Shown: positions 11,850-21,292, numbered from the stretch's first letter. The stretch is DNA of 64,000 bases from Isoetes taiwanensis (GCA_021234155.1 JAJEKV010000001.1:19301382-19365381), one strand, 5' to 3'. The notes: generated by a model not told the origin, from the sequence alone. Program-made: numbers and translations.

Positions 11850-13060
11850 GATTTGAGACGGTGACTTACATGCTTGAGGTAGACAACGCAACAGAAAAGC
11901 AGAGTGGCACCCATTTTCAACTAGAAACTGACATTCTGTACATGCAGGGCACTTTTACTCATCAAGACTTTGCGGGTCATAAGGGTACAATTTGTGCTGG
12001 TGATTTGCAGGTGCTTTCTTCTGCCTTACAAATGAAGTATTAAAAACCTCAAAATTTATCTGCCTCAGGTCTCCTGTTATTTCCTTTCTTACTCATGTAT
12101 GCAAAGCATAATACACACTGGAAAATGCATGCCGCAGTGTATGTTAAAGGGCAGCTTGGAGCTGCTAAGTGTAAAGGCTTTTCCCAGTCCATAGCTTGGA
12201 GCTGATAAGTATAAAAGCTTAGGTATCACATTTTCACAAACAATCTGGTATTATTCTAATTCTCAACAGAAGACCGCCTGATTATTTTTGGTGATGTATT
12301 TTATAACTTGATAATAAGAACTCCTTTAATTGGTGCCATAGTATACTCAGGTAGTGTCTGAGTATACGGTTAATTTGATGAAACGTCCTTTATTTGCAGT
12401 GGATGACTGCAGGTCGAGGTATTGTGCACTGTGAAATGCCTGCAACAAGTGGAATTCAACGTGGATTACAGTTGTGGGTAAATCTTGCTTCAAAGTATAA
12501 GATGTGAGTATCCTAATTAATAAATTATTGATTGAGTTAAAGATAAAAAGACTCTCATCTCTGAGAACAAAATGTTAACACCAAGGAGCAATGTTTAGGA
12601 TTCTTGATAGTTAACTATCAAGAATTGCAAAAGTCAGATATTTTAGTAGCTGAAAAAGATGGTGTGAAGTTAGCAGTTATTGCAGGGGAGAGTCTTGGTG
12701 TTAAATCTCCTGTATACACTAGGACGCCAACCATGTATCTTGATATAACACTTTCACCAGGAGCCAATTTTCATCAGGCCATTCCAGAGGGATGGAATGC
12801 TTTTATTTACACCTTAGAAGGGGAGGCAGCCTTTGGAACGTCTACCTCACCTGCTGTTGGCTCTCATTATACACTTGTATTGGGAGCAGGAAATGGAGTC
12901 TCTATATGGAATGTTACAAGTAAGTTGAGTCGGTTTGTGCTCATTGCTGGACAGCCCATCAATGGTCCAATATGGACCCTTTGTCATGAATACAAAGGAG
13001 GAGATTTTACAGGCCATGGATGACTTTACCAAACATCGTAATGGATTTGAAGGTTCTTAG
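11850..13060 (+). pseudogene. Pirin-like gene fragment, N-terminal exons missing, frameshifted
   Basis: Four exons with canonical sites. 11850-11878 gives 'FETVTYMLE'; 11948-12010 gives 'THQDFAGHKGT'; 12400-12503 gives 'MTAGRGIVHCEMPA'; 12611-13060 gives 'VIAGESLGVKSPVYTRTPTM' and 'PEGWNAF'. Pirins are bicupin iron proteins of nucleus and cytosol, and plant members act as transcription cofactors or quercetinases. The exon encoding the first metal site (the region ending in the HPHRG motif) is absent; only its last residues are present. One extra base near 12969 shifts the frame, so translation ends at 13023 instead of the conserved-frame stop at 13058-13060. It lies wholly inside the CACTA-like element. 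Non-functional as pirin. Confidence 0.85.
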
Positions 13061-13339
13061 TTAAACTTTGAACCCTATTGATTTGCCTCTATTGATTTGT
13101 ACTTGCTTATTTGTCAGCTGGGATTTCTACTTCTACATATTGCTATATACCTCGACTGTGAATTTGTGAAATGAAATACTCTGTACTGGAAATGTAATTC
13201 TTTTGCAATGAAGACTTAGCTTTTTATTTGCAAATGAAATTTGATGACGTGAAATTGTGAATCTGGAATTTGAATTCAAAAGCTGGATAAGTTGCTTAGA
13301 ATATAGGTAACCAAATTCACCGGAAAATATAATTACCAG

Positions 13340-13760
13340 GAATGTTTTACAACTAAATAGTATAACGGGGTATAATATAATGGGGTATTTGTATAACAGG
13401 GTATTACATACAAATGAGGGTATTATATTACAAACAAATGAGGGTATTATATTACAAATGAGGAAATGGGGGATTATAGCCAAACTGGGATTATGACCAA
13501 ACTAAGAAAGGGGGATTATGACCAAACTAAGAAAGGGGGGATTATGCCCAAATGTAATAGGGTATTCTTTTACAAACAAAGAAAGGGGGAATTATGGCAA
13601 AATGTAACAGGGTATTATCGTAGAAATAAGGAAAGGGGGGATTGTGGCCAAATACCCCGATTCTAAAAATCCATTTTATACCCCATTGTTCTACGGAAAA
13701 AGAGGATTCTATAGGCATTTTGGGGGGGTATTTTCTGGGGTATTGGAGCACCCTTTTCGT
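13340..13760. repeat. Right subterminal repeat array of the CACTA-like element
   Basis: Repeated 'gggtatta', 'acaaatgaggg' and 'gaccaaactaagaaaggggg' units. The last occurs twice in a row near 13490-13545. Mirror of the left array. Confidence 0.55.
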
Positions 13761-13767
13761 TGTGATA

Positions 13768-14420
13768 GACAGCAGTAAACATCAATAATAATCTTTGATA
13801 ATGTATTTACCTATTCAGCTTTGACACGGATGATTCGCGTGCAGTACGTTCAAGGTTATCAGTAATATATCCAACTAACCGGATAACTTGCTATGCATTG
13901 AATCAAACCACGGATCCTCTGTTAAATAAGCTCTTTAGAAACAAACGCAAAATCCTTAAACTCTAATGCAAAGTCGTTAATCGCAATGAGTCCTACAAAA
14001 TTAACAATAAAAAAGGAACAAACCTTCAAAGAAAATGTGGAGCCAGGTCCAAGATACAATCAGCCTCCACTTTTTAGTTTTCGATCCCTGCATATGCATA
14101 AATTGGAAGAATCTTCAATATCTATGTCAATGTTCATGCAGAGTTCAACTTCAGCCAAATTCAAAGTCAACTCTAAGCCTCCTCACTGCATTGTCTGAAT
14201 TGTTCTAGCGAACCGCTACACCAACATCCTATCTAGGAGAACAAAGATAGTCTACTTTTGTGGACACTAATTTGTAACAACGATCGATACTGTCAAAATG
14301 CATGACTCATAAAACTTGTTTGGGACCATTTGATGGAAAAAGTCACATGACTCATATAACTTGTTTGAGACCATTTGATGGAAAAAGGTCAAACAAAGTC
14401 ACATTTTCAATGCAATAACC
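13768..14420. other. Between CACTA-like element and captured exons
   Basis: On the minus strand, 13875-13818 could be an internal exon ('GYITDNLERTARESS', flanked by AG and GTAAAT), but I do not recognise the protein. A 40-base segment ('cataactTGTTTGGGACCATTTGATGGAAAAAG'-type) is duplicated at about 14310 and 14352. Confidence 0.35.
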
Positions 14421-14424
14421 TACC

Positions 14425-14578
14425 TCTCCTCCAAGTTGCCTGGCCCAGATTCTATCTCCTTCTACAATCTTCTGGTGAAGGGCAGCAACAGCCTGGCATG
14501 CAGATTTCACAGACGTGTACATAATTGCTGTTGCAGGCAGCATGCATCCATCTTTGGCAAGACCTGCCATATTGAAAG
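14425..14578 (-). pseudogene. RRM-like exon fragment
   Basis: Minus strand exon ending at a GGAGAG/GTAGG donor. 'YTSVKSACQAVAALH' followed by 'KIVEGDRIWARQLGGE' resembles the second half of an RNA recognition motif (helix 2, then the strand before the domain end) in plant splicing-factor-like proteins. The RNP1 strand is not clear. It is one exon without neighbours, likely captured DNA. Confidence 0.3.
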
Positions 14579-14694
14579 AAAAAACTGAAACCTGCATACA
14601 CGTATATTGTAATAACTTAACACAAATTATCTAAAATACACCGATATAGCTTTTATATAAAAGAAGCATAAAGAAACCAACTCAGAACTTTACC

Positions 14695-14860
14695 TCAATC
14701 ATCTCTATTGTGCGGCCTACACTTCCAATATCTCCCACTATATATAATGTCGCATCTGTAGGAAAGTACCAACGTTCATAGAAGGCCTTTATCATGTCAA
14801 GATCTCGCTGTTTGATTTGTTCCTCGTGGCCTTCAACTCTGGTTAGTCTTAGCAATAATG
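14695..14860 (-). pseudogene. Stromal processing peptidase fragment (one exon)
   Basis: The minus strand encodes 'EGHEEQIKQRDLDMIKAF', 'ERWYFPTDATLYIVGDI' and 'TIEMIEV', then a GTAAAG donor. 'FYERWYFPxxATLYIVGD' is characteristic of the chloroplast stromal processing peptidase (M16 metallopeptidase), which removes transit peptides. The zinc-binding HXXEH exon and everything else are absent. Same strand as the Lon fragment and the Helitron terminus, which suggests a multi-gene Helitron capture (inference). Confidence 0.7.
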
Positions 14861-15478
14861 AATTGAATCTGTCTATTATGGAAAACATAATAATAAACAC
14901 TGTACTCTTTCAGATTTAATGAACCTTTCAGATCTAATGAACCTTTCAGATATTTGAACTGCTTACCACAGCCCATACTACACTTACTTTAGCATTCCAC
15001 TTATCTGCACATGGTGTGTCCTGGGTGTAAATAGTTAGCATCAATCTGTATACCAGCTTTTGTAAAACAATGAACATAGTTTCCACAGTATGGTCACTTA
15101 ACAGTTTAAATCCCATTAGGGCGGATTTGGGGTCTGAAAATGGCCCTTATCTTGGGTTAAAGATTTCCACGTCAGATTCGCCAGGACCAATCAGGTTTGC
15201 GCCTTTTTTACGAAAGTCAGTATTACTTGGCAGGTAGAAGGATGAGCAGGCTTACTTGGCATCCACATGGCGTATTTTCATAGGGGATGCCTGCGCTTTT
15301 ATTGCAACCATTTTAATGGCCCGTATTTTTCGGGAGTCGCTTCGCCGCCCAAAATAATGGTGACTTTGACCGCCTACTGTCAGCGTCACCAACTCCCTTG
15401 TCAAATTTTGGCGCCAAACTTACTGTCTTGTCACTCAGCCTCTACGTGCATCCTCGCCTTCACTCCTCATCGCAATCC

Positions 15479-15841
15479 ATGTCTTACGTAATTTACGTGT
15501 TCTTGCCCCATTTACAGAACTCCCAAGGTCAAGAAGTGGGAGGTTTTGTCTCAATAGGTTCGTGGGTGAGTATCTTTGCCATCAACGAGGGCGAGCATAG
15601 AGTTAAGCGACAAAGGCGATCGGACATGCGGACACATTGGATAGGTAGGATAAAAGAGTTCAAGTTGAATTCTAGCGGTAGGAAAGTGGAAAGTATAACA
15701 ATACGACATGCATATACCCCTTTCGATATGGCCAAAGAGCTAATCTCCACCAAAAACGACTTCCCAAAATTGCCCATAAATGGTAACCACCTTAATCGGA
15801 TCGCCGACGACGCCTTGAAGCTAGGCTGTCCTACTACTTAG
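15479..15841 (+). CDS. Small protein with BAH-like region
   Basis: 120-codon ORF, start chosen at the ATG at 15479. Residues 20-35 ('GGFVSIGSWVSIFAINEGE') and 50-105 ('HWIGRIKEF', 'ESITIRHAYTPFDMA', 'ELISTKNDFPKLPING') follow the bromo-adjacent homology layout: entry strand, W-x-G-R-I strand, 'Y-x-P-x-D' turn, 'ELI-S' strand. BAH domains read histone tails or nucleosomes. The resemblance is by eye and weak in the middle. A GGCGTCGTGTGA motif follows 18 bases after the stop, as with other genes of this element. It could instead be an unrelated decayed ORF. Confidence 0.4.
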   Translation: MSYVIYVFLPHLQNSQGQEVGGFVSIGSWVSIFAINEGEHRVKRQRRSDMRTHWIGRIKEFKLNSSGRKVESITIRHAYTPFDMAKELISTKNDFPKLPINGNHLNRIADDALKLGCPTT

Positions 15842-15858
15842 CTGCGTAGAGATAGTTT

Positions 15859-15875
15859 GGCGTCGTGTGATCTCC
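15859..15875 (+). terminator. Stem-loop family motif (single arm)
   Basis: GGCGTCGTGTGATCTCC just after the BAH-like ORF. This is the right-hand arm of the inverted-repeat family seen eight times in this element; no intact left arm is visible here. Confidence 0.4.
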
Positions 15876-16590
15876 TTATCTTTCATTTCTTTTCGTTGAC
15901 GCGTGTTTACAAACAAATTTATTGTGCGGGTTTATGTTTATCGGGCGTCGTGGATGTCATTCCGGCCGAAAGTATTAGTAGTGTACTTGTGGGTGTATCA
16001 CATAGACATCGGAATTGTCCTTTTCAAGGTATGGATGCCGTGACCTTGCTTGGGGTATAGGCATCCGGTTTTACGGACATGATTATAATGTAAAGGTCGT
16101 GAAACCGAGCTTGAGGCGGTTGAATTGCCCCTTTAAGTGAACTTTGTAAGCCCACGGACTAATGAGAACAATGTAATTGCAATGAAGAAATGCATGGTCG
16201 GCGAGGTGCAAGCGGGAATGTCTGAAAACAGAGGTGAGGATGAGTTTCAAAATCTTCTGCTTGTTTGAGGTATTTGCTAACATATTCGGATGGCGCGGGG
16301 AAGTTGAAAAGCTCCGAAGACATATACGTGCTTTCTCCCCCCTGCCGATTTTGTTCGATTCCACGAATCATCCGGTCAACTAACAGAGGTCCACGTAGTT
16401 AAGTCCTCCTTTAAGTTCAGATACTTTCTTCCAAAACAATATTTATACGTTAATTGTCAACTAGAGCGAAGGAAACGAGAAAAGAGAGGTCGCACAACTT
16501 TTTGGGAGCGTTTGTGGACCATAACGCATAACACTCGATGCGGTGGATATTCGAGTATGGAGAGGGGAGAAAGTCATTTATACAGCCACC
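15876..16590. other. Unassigned stretch inside the TIR element
   Basis: Short ORFs on both strands, none with a recognisable domain. Confidence 0.4.
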
Positions 16591-16764
16591 ATGGAAAGCG
16601 AATGGCCATTATCAGAGCTAAGAGTGCTAATGGAGACATAAGAGATTGCTGACGACTTCCATTATTTTATTGATGGCATTAGGGTTGGTTACAGGCAAGA
16701 GGGAAATGTAAAGTTTAGTGAGTTCGCGATCAACAAGAAATTGTCTATCGCCCTGGCGCTTTGA
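16591..16764 (+). pseudogene. Small unknown ORF with one internal stop
   Basis: From ATG 16591 the frame reads 'MESEWPLSELRVLMET', a stop, then 'EIADDFHYFIDGIRVGYRQE' and a normal stop after 'LSIALAL'. Codon content on both sides of the internal stop looks alike, so I read it as one broken gene of about 57 codons. The family is unknown. Confidence 0.35.
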
Positions 16765-16939
16765 ATCTTGGTTTTTATTTGTGTTTTTGTCCAGATGTTT
16801 TTAGGGTTCCGTATTTTGTCCGATATTTTTTTAGGGTTCCGTACAATTATTTAAAAACGTTACCATCATATTTTACTTTAACTTCTGTTTTTTACTATTT
16901 ATCTCTTGCCAGTTGTCTATTTTTGTCGGTGTTAAGTAG

Positions 16940-16947
16940 TATAAAAG
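16940..16947 (+). promoter_or_regulatory. TATA box of the H3-like gene
   Basis: TATAAAAG lies 28 bases before the ATG at 16968, which would leave almost no 5' leader. Confidence 0.4.
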
Positions 16948-16967
16948 CGCCATCCATTTGAGAAGCC

Positions 16968-17791
16968 ATGGCAAGAACTAAGCAAGCCGCAAGGATCCAT
17001 CCGGTGGTGTAAGGCGGTGATTACATTAGTCCGCCTCCTTCATCTCGAATCTGAAGTCTCGATAGAGATTCTCCTCCTCCGACCATGCCTAACGAAGACC
17101 GGAAAAGAGATCCGCATGATGACGGCGGGAGAAGCGGCCTCCGGGAGTAAGTAGGGAGGTGCACTCCGGTTCGGAGACGGGGGATGGAAATGTGAGAGAC
17201 CGGCGAGCAGAATATGACGCCCGGATTAATTATTGGGCAGCGGCTCTTCTTGCTCTTACGCGCTCCTCTGCTCCTCCTGTGGATGCGCCGGAACCTTCAA
17301 ATCAAAGGAGGAGGCCTAGCGCCCGAAAGGGAAACGCGACCAGAGAAATGTGAGGAGGCTGACCAGGAAGAGTCGGCCGAGGAACGACACCGCAAATCTT
17401 TGGGGTGAGGAGATGGCGGAAGAGTCGGCCGAGCAACGAGCTCAAATCTTTGGGGTGGATGAGGGTGGCGGAGCGAAGGCGAAGCGGCATTAAAAGCGCC
17501 AGCGAGATTAAGAAGTATCGAAGAAACGAGATGGTCATTCGCGTCTCCCATTTGCGGGCTCGTGAAAGAGATTCTCGCAAGAGTGTGGTGCGATACATCA
17601 TACCGATTCTGAGGAATTCAAGCAAGCGCCTTAAATGCTCTTCAAATGGCCGGGCGGTTGGTGTCGGTGCATTCGAGGACTTCGCGGCTTGCGGCAATAC
17701 ATGCCAAGCGGGTGGTATCATGCCCAAGGACATGCGCCTCGTCTTACGCATAAGGGATCCGAAAGTACTATGGTCAAAATTTTATGGCTGA
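16968..17791 (+). pseudogene. Diverged histone H3-like pseudogene
   Basis: Begins MARTKQAAR, the H3 tail (MARTKQTAR). It then shifts frame but continues 'RKDPSGGVRR' in the next frame, like the K9-S10-G12-G13 region. The histone fold is recognisable across frames between about 17480 and 17770: 'SEIKKYRRNEMVIR' (H3 REIRKYQKSTELLIR), 'LVKEI', 'ASALNALQMA' (SSAVMALQEA), 'LAAIHAKRV' (LCAIHAKRV) and 'IMPKDMRLVLRIRD' (IMPKDIQLARRIRG). Some 480 bases of unrelated sequence separate tail and fold, much longer than in any canonical H3. At least three frame changes and a stop make it inactive as it stands. A stem-loop follows at 17961-18030, as for neighbouring genes. Confidence 0.7.
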
Positions 17792-17960
17792 ATACAACAA
17801 GAAGAAAGACCCCCGAAAAAAGGCCGTGAAGTGCCTTTGTGTTTTTTTCATATGTATAATATTTCTTAATGTAATGGCTTTATAAGCTTAATCTCTTAGT
17901 CCATTTATTTCTTAGAAGCCTAGCCGCACTTTGTATTTTTTTTTTTTAATGTTATCGTGA

Positions 17961-18030
17961 GGATCACCACGGCCAGCGACAAGCATTGTGCTTTTTTGTT
18001 GCACATAGTAGTCTTGGCGTCGTGTGATCC
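17961..18030 (+). terminator. Decayed stem-loop after the H3-like gene
   Basis: The right arm CTTGGCGTCGTGTGATCC (18013-18030) pairs imperfectly with GGATCACCACGGCCAG at 17971-17986. It belongs to the element's repeated inverted-repeat family. Confidence 0.45.
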
Positions 18031-18046
18031 AACCCTAACCCTAAAA
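18031..18046. promoter_or_regulatory. Telobox-like motif
   Basis: AACCCTAACCCTAAA immediately precedes an ATG at 18046. Two telomere-type units upstream of a start resemble the plant telo-box found in promoters of histone and translation genes. It may also be chance or a short interstitial telomere remnant. Confidence 0.35.
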
Positions 18047-19580
18047 TGTGCGGACAAATCTCCCACAGCGGCTGTGTCCCCTTTCATAATCGACAGCGGC
18101 TACTTGAGTTGAAGTGGCGCGCCTTACCGGCTCCTAAACATCTTCTTGCTTTTAAATTAGATTACGCCGCTATGGATTGTTATGTGAAGTTCTTGGAATG
18201 GTATGCATCCGCCCCTCATGACAACGAGGAAGTTCGCGCCGATTGCGATTTATCCGTTCTATTGCAAGGAGTTGGACATCATGATCATGGCAAGCGATGG
18301 CGAGCTTGGATGCTATCGCGAGGTTGCCTTAGCTTTCACCGGACAGCTTGATCTCGGCGCCGACGTCCTTTCTGCGGATGTCCACGGCTCGTGAATTCCA
18401 AAACCAGCTCTAGGAGGCGGCTTCCCATTTGCAAGCGAGGGAAGATGTTTTTCAAGAATCTTTGCGAATAGCGGGCTCCTCCCGGCTGCGTCCTTGTGCT
18501 TAAGAAGGTATCTTATTTCTCTTTGCCGTTTGCATTTGCTAGTTATTGCATTACCTTTCGGCCAAACCGAAGATACACTTGGAAACAATGAAATCTTTAA
18601 GCCAAGGGGTCGAGTTATGTGTGATGATCTTTGACTATGGCGTAGAAATGGAGATAGATCTACAAGAAGAAGAGCAAGAATGTAGGAGTTTTAGCCGGCC
18701 TTGGCCTTGGGTGAACGGAGGAGGGATGATGATACGAAGGTGATGAGGATGGGGATGAGGATGAAAAGAAGTTGTCGACATAGCGCCAATTTTAGTGGAA
18801 GGCAAAGAATACCTATTGCTAAGTGATATCTTGAGGAACCCGTCTTTGTTCTGAATGTGTGCTAGGGAAGACGAGCTTATCAATTACCTTGGCGAATGGG
18901 TAAACTTAGGCCTAGATTTTGAAGAGGATTTGGACAAAGAGATGTTTGAAGTGTCTAATTATACGGCAATGCTATAAAGCTTAAAGAAGCCTATGAGAGG
19001 CTGGAGTCTCGATTTGCTCAAGATGAGGCGAATCTACCAGCGGAAGAAGAATTCCAGTGTCTCAGGTGCAAAGTTGCCAGCGGGGATCTGAGGTTTGGCG
19101 GCCCCCTTGATCAATCGCGGCAAAAGCATAAGCCTCGTAGATGAGGATAAATGTGAAGAAGATAAGCTTGAGGGTTCTTATTTGTGGGAAGTAGATGATT
19201 TTTCTTGCCGACATGCACGGGGACAGGAAAGATTGAAGGACTCTACATTGTTACGATATATCTCAAGATTAGTTAATGGGGAGATAATCGTCTTCGGGAG
19301 AACTTTCAGTCCAAAAGGTGCGAGTTTGTCTATTACATCCGTGCATTATGCATGTTAGGGGAACCATTCCCAATTGGCATCAAACGAAAGGGTGATAGCA
19401 ATTCGGGCGGGATGTTGTGCTACAATATTTTGGCGACCAAGCCGGTCTCTTGAGGCGAGCAATATGTTAAATTTTTTAGGCTGGCGGCTTGACTCACCCA
19501 AGGTTGGAAAAGCTGGGGTCGATAACATGGAAGTCATTGCCTTGTTAGATCGGTCTGTGCCGGGGATTGAAAGAGCATGA
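18046..19580 (+). pseudogene. Broken ORFs of unknown family (18046-18394, 18546-18743, 19095-19580)
   Basis: A string of plus-strand ORF pieces between two stem-loop motifs. The first opens at 18046 ('LDYAAMDCYVKFLEWYASAP'). It runs through a likely frameshift into 'IAIYPFYCKELDIMIMASDG', then 'FDYGVEMEIDLQEEEQE', 'EDELINYLGEWVNLGLDFEE' near 18870, and 'LEGSYLWEVDDFSCRHARGQ' near 19170. The acidic, soluble character is consistent along it, so it may be one decayed gene of about 1.5 kb. No domain is recognised. Confidence 0.3.
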
Positions 19581-19746
19581 AATTGGCAATGAAGCTTGAA
19601 AAATTGGAAGTTATATATTTTCCAACTTGTATCGGTAAAATTATTTATGTCTGATTGTCCTTCCGAAATTCCTAATAAAAATTATTTTATTTGTATTTAT
19701 TCACATCACTTGAAATACATCGGTCGATTTTTACGTCATATCTAGG

Positions 19747-19764
19747 TTTTGGCGTCGTGTGATA
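19747..19764 (+). terminator. Stem-loop family motif
   Basis: TTTTGGCGTCGTGTGATAT after the broken ORFs of 18046-19580; the left arm is not intact. A short separate hairpin (TCACACG ... CGTGTGA) lies at 19819-19849, just before the next TATA box. Confidence 0.4.
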
Positions 19765-19856
19765 TTTATCTCGAAGAAATGAAATATTATTGGAAAAAAC
19801 AATTAATTTATTTATTCCTCACACGGCCGCGAGAAGCAACTTCGTGTGACTCATGT

Positions 19857-19864
19857 TATAAATA
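19857..19864 (+). promoter_or_regulatory. TATA box, coiled-coil gene copy 1
   Basis: TATAAATA followed by GAAGACC, 93 bases before the ATG at 19950. The same TATAAATAGAAGACC occurs before copy 2. Confidence 0.55.
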
Positions 19865-19949
19865 GAAGACCGATGTTCACTCGACCTCCGTCGCCTTCCA
19901 CCTTCTACTCATCTTCTACTTCCGGCTTCCGCCTTCCACCTTACGCTCG

Positions 19950-20349
19950 ATGGCATCATCATCTTCCTCTAGCAAGTGACCACGCCAAGATAGCACTCCC
20001 GGTAGCCCAGAGCTGCCGTGGACATCACCCTTGCGGTGGTGATGAAGCGATTCAAGGAGATCCATGATGAAAACAACCGTCGTCGTCGCCGAGAGAATAT
20101 GGAGGGGTCGACCAGATTAGCCTTCACGAGGGAGGCTGGACGCGGCGACATTGAGCTCATGGAAACATTAGCCATGTACCAAGAGGCGGCGAGCCGCAGG
20201 GGCGAGGCGGTTGAAACTGCTCCACGGTATTTCGCGAGGCCTTAGAAGATATGGAGAAGAAGCTCCGAGCTGCGGAGGAGGATGAGAACATGACCTACGG
20301 CTTCGGTGCGGGACATGAAAATCAGCTAGAGGATCATGAAGATCCCTAG
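19950..20349 (+). pseudogene. Coiled-coil small gene, copy 1 (decayed)
   Basis: Starts like copy 2 (MASSSSSSK) but a stop follows directly. The rest reads in another frame as 'ITLAVVMKRFKEIHDENN', then 'EAASRRGEAVETAP' and 'LEDMEKKLRAAEEDE'-like pieces matching copy 2 in order. Several frameshifts make it inactive. Its leader and 3' region also match copy 2, so the whole module was duplicated. Confidence 0.65.
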
Positions 20350-20448
20350 CCGTTGTATCTATCTATTTTTTGCTTCAAAGAAAAGTTTTCTCTATTTTTT
20401 GCTTCTATCTATCCTCTTGTTCCAATGTATGTTCTGTTTTATTAAAAT

Positions 20449-20513
20449 ATCACACGACGCGAAATGCTTTGCTTGCAATTAGGTAGCAATCAATGGATTT
20501 CGCGTCGTGTGAT
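20449..20513 (+). terminator. Perfect 17-bp stem-loop after copy 1
   Basis: ATCACACGACGCGAAAT (20449-20465) and its exact reverse complement (20497-20513) enclose a 31-base loop. Placed about 100 bases after the gene's stop, it could terminate or process the transcript, or be a recombination or protein-binding site. Confidence 0.6.
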
Positions 20514-20625
20514 CTCCATGCTGTTCTATTTTGCTTCAATGAGAAGTTCTATCTTTAGTTATGTATCAGTAAAATTACTTATGTATAGAAGAAAAGACGT
20601 TAGAAGAAGTAACAGTCCTTTTTCC

Positions 20626-20687
20626 TCACACGACGCGAGAAGTAACGGTCCATTTTCCTGACCAACGGCATCCTTCGCGTCGTGTGA
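20626..20687 (+). repeat. 13-bp stem-loop before copy 2
   Basis: TCACACGACGCGA (20626-20638) pairs with TCGCGTCGTGTGA (20675-20687). It lies just upstream of the copy 2 TATA box, so copy 2 is bracketed by two such structures. Confidence 0.6.
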
Positions 20688-20711
20688 CTCAAGCTACTAC
20701 GAAATCCCTGT

Positions 20712-20719
20712 TATAAATA
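20712..20719 (+). promoter_or_regulatory. TATA box, coiled-coil gene copy 2
   Basis: TATAAATA followed by GAAGACC, 88 bases before the ATG at 20800. The leader is C/T-rich. Confidence 0.55.
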
Positions 20720-20799
20720 GAAGACCTTCTATCTTGCCTTCGACCTCCGATCCTCTTCCGCCTTCTGCTCATCTTCTCCGCCTTCCGCCTTCTCCTCCG

Positions 20800-21141
20800 A
20801 TGGCATCTTCATCCTCCTCCAGCAAGCGACCGCGCCCAGAGCTGCCCGCGAACATCACCCTTGCTGTGGTGATGAAGAGATTTAAGGAAGTTCACGACGA
20901 AAACAGCCGTCTCGTCGCCGAGAAGATGGAGGCGGTGGACAGGTTAGAATTCACGAGGGGGTTGCTGCATGAGGCGGCAACATTAACCAGGTACCGAGAG
21001 GCCAATAGCCGTAGGGTCGAGGCAGTTTTAACTGCACACAATATTTCGCAGGCGCTAGAAGATATGGAGAAGAAGCTTCGAGCTGCGGAGGATGAGAACG
21101 CAGCTTTACGGCTTCAACTACAGGATCATGAAGGTCCCTAG
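20800..21141 (+). CDS. Small coiled-coil protein, copy 2 (intact)
   Basis: 113-residue ORF. I chose the ATG at 20800 (not 20734) because copies 1, 3 and 4 start at the equivalent MAS- codon, 90-100 bases after their TATA boxes. It opens with a serine run, a basic KRPRPEL patch (possible nuclear signal), then 'ITLAVVMKRFKEVHDENSRL'. Heptad-like helices follow to the end ('LEDMEKKLRAAEDENAALRL'). It looks like a short dimerising coiled coil. The only undamaged member of the local family, and possibly expressed. Function unknown; no database relative comes to mind. Confidence 0.65.
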   Translation: MASSSSSSKRPRPELPANITLAVVMKRFKEVHDENSRLVAEKMEAVDRLEFTRGLLHEAATLTRYREANSRRVEAVLTAHNISQALEDMEKKLRAAEDENAALRLQLQDHEGP

Positions 21142-21225
21142 CCATTGTATATATATTTTTTGTTTCAAAGAAAAATTTGCTCTATTTCTTGCTTCTATCT
21201 GCTCTCTTGTTTTGTTTTATTAAAA

Positions 21226-21292
21226 GATCACACGACGCGAAATGCCATGTTTGCAATTAGGTAGCAATCAATGGATTTCGCGTCGTATGATC
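21226..21292 (+). terminator. Stem-loop after copy 2
   Basis: GATCACACGACGCGAAAT (21226-21243) pairs with ATTTCGCGTCGTATGATC (21275-21292), one mismatch. The loop is nearly identical to that after copy 1, so the hairpin was duplicated together with the gene. Confidence 0.6.

Larger units (their letters stand above)
10116..13764. mobile_element. CACTA-like transposon carrying a pirin fragment
   Basis: Imperfect terminal inverted repeats of about 40 bp begin CACAACAAAAAAAGTGCTC on the left and CACAACGAAAAGGGTGCTC on the right (reverse complement). ATA flanks both sides (10113-10115 and 13765-13767), fitting the 3-bp duplication of CACTA elements. Both ends carry 400-bp arrays of short related motifs (GGGGATT and GGGTATT, 10140-10560 and 13340-13760), as CACTA subterminal regions do. 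No transposase is present, and the interior holds pirin exons. It sits in or beside an intron of the Lon fragment. The terminal CACAA rather than CACTA is unusual, so the superfamily call is inference. Confidence 0.65.

Noticed and set aside
17302-17751. 149-codon minus-strand ORF
   Set aside because: Shadow of the H3-like region; the plus strand carries recognisable H3 motifs and the minus strand carries none.
18031-18046. Interstitial telomere marking a chromosome fusion
   Set aside because: Only two repeat units; far too short.
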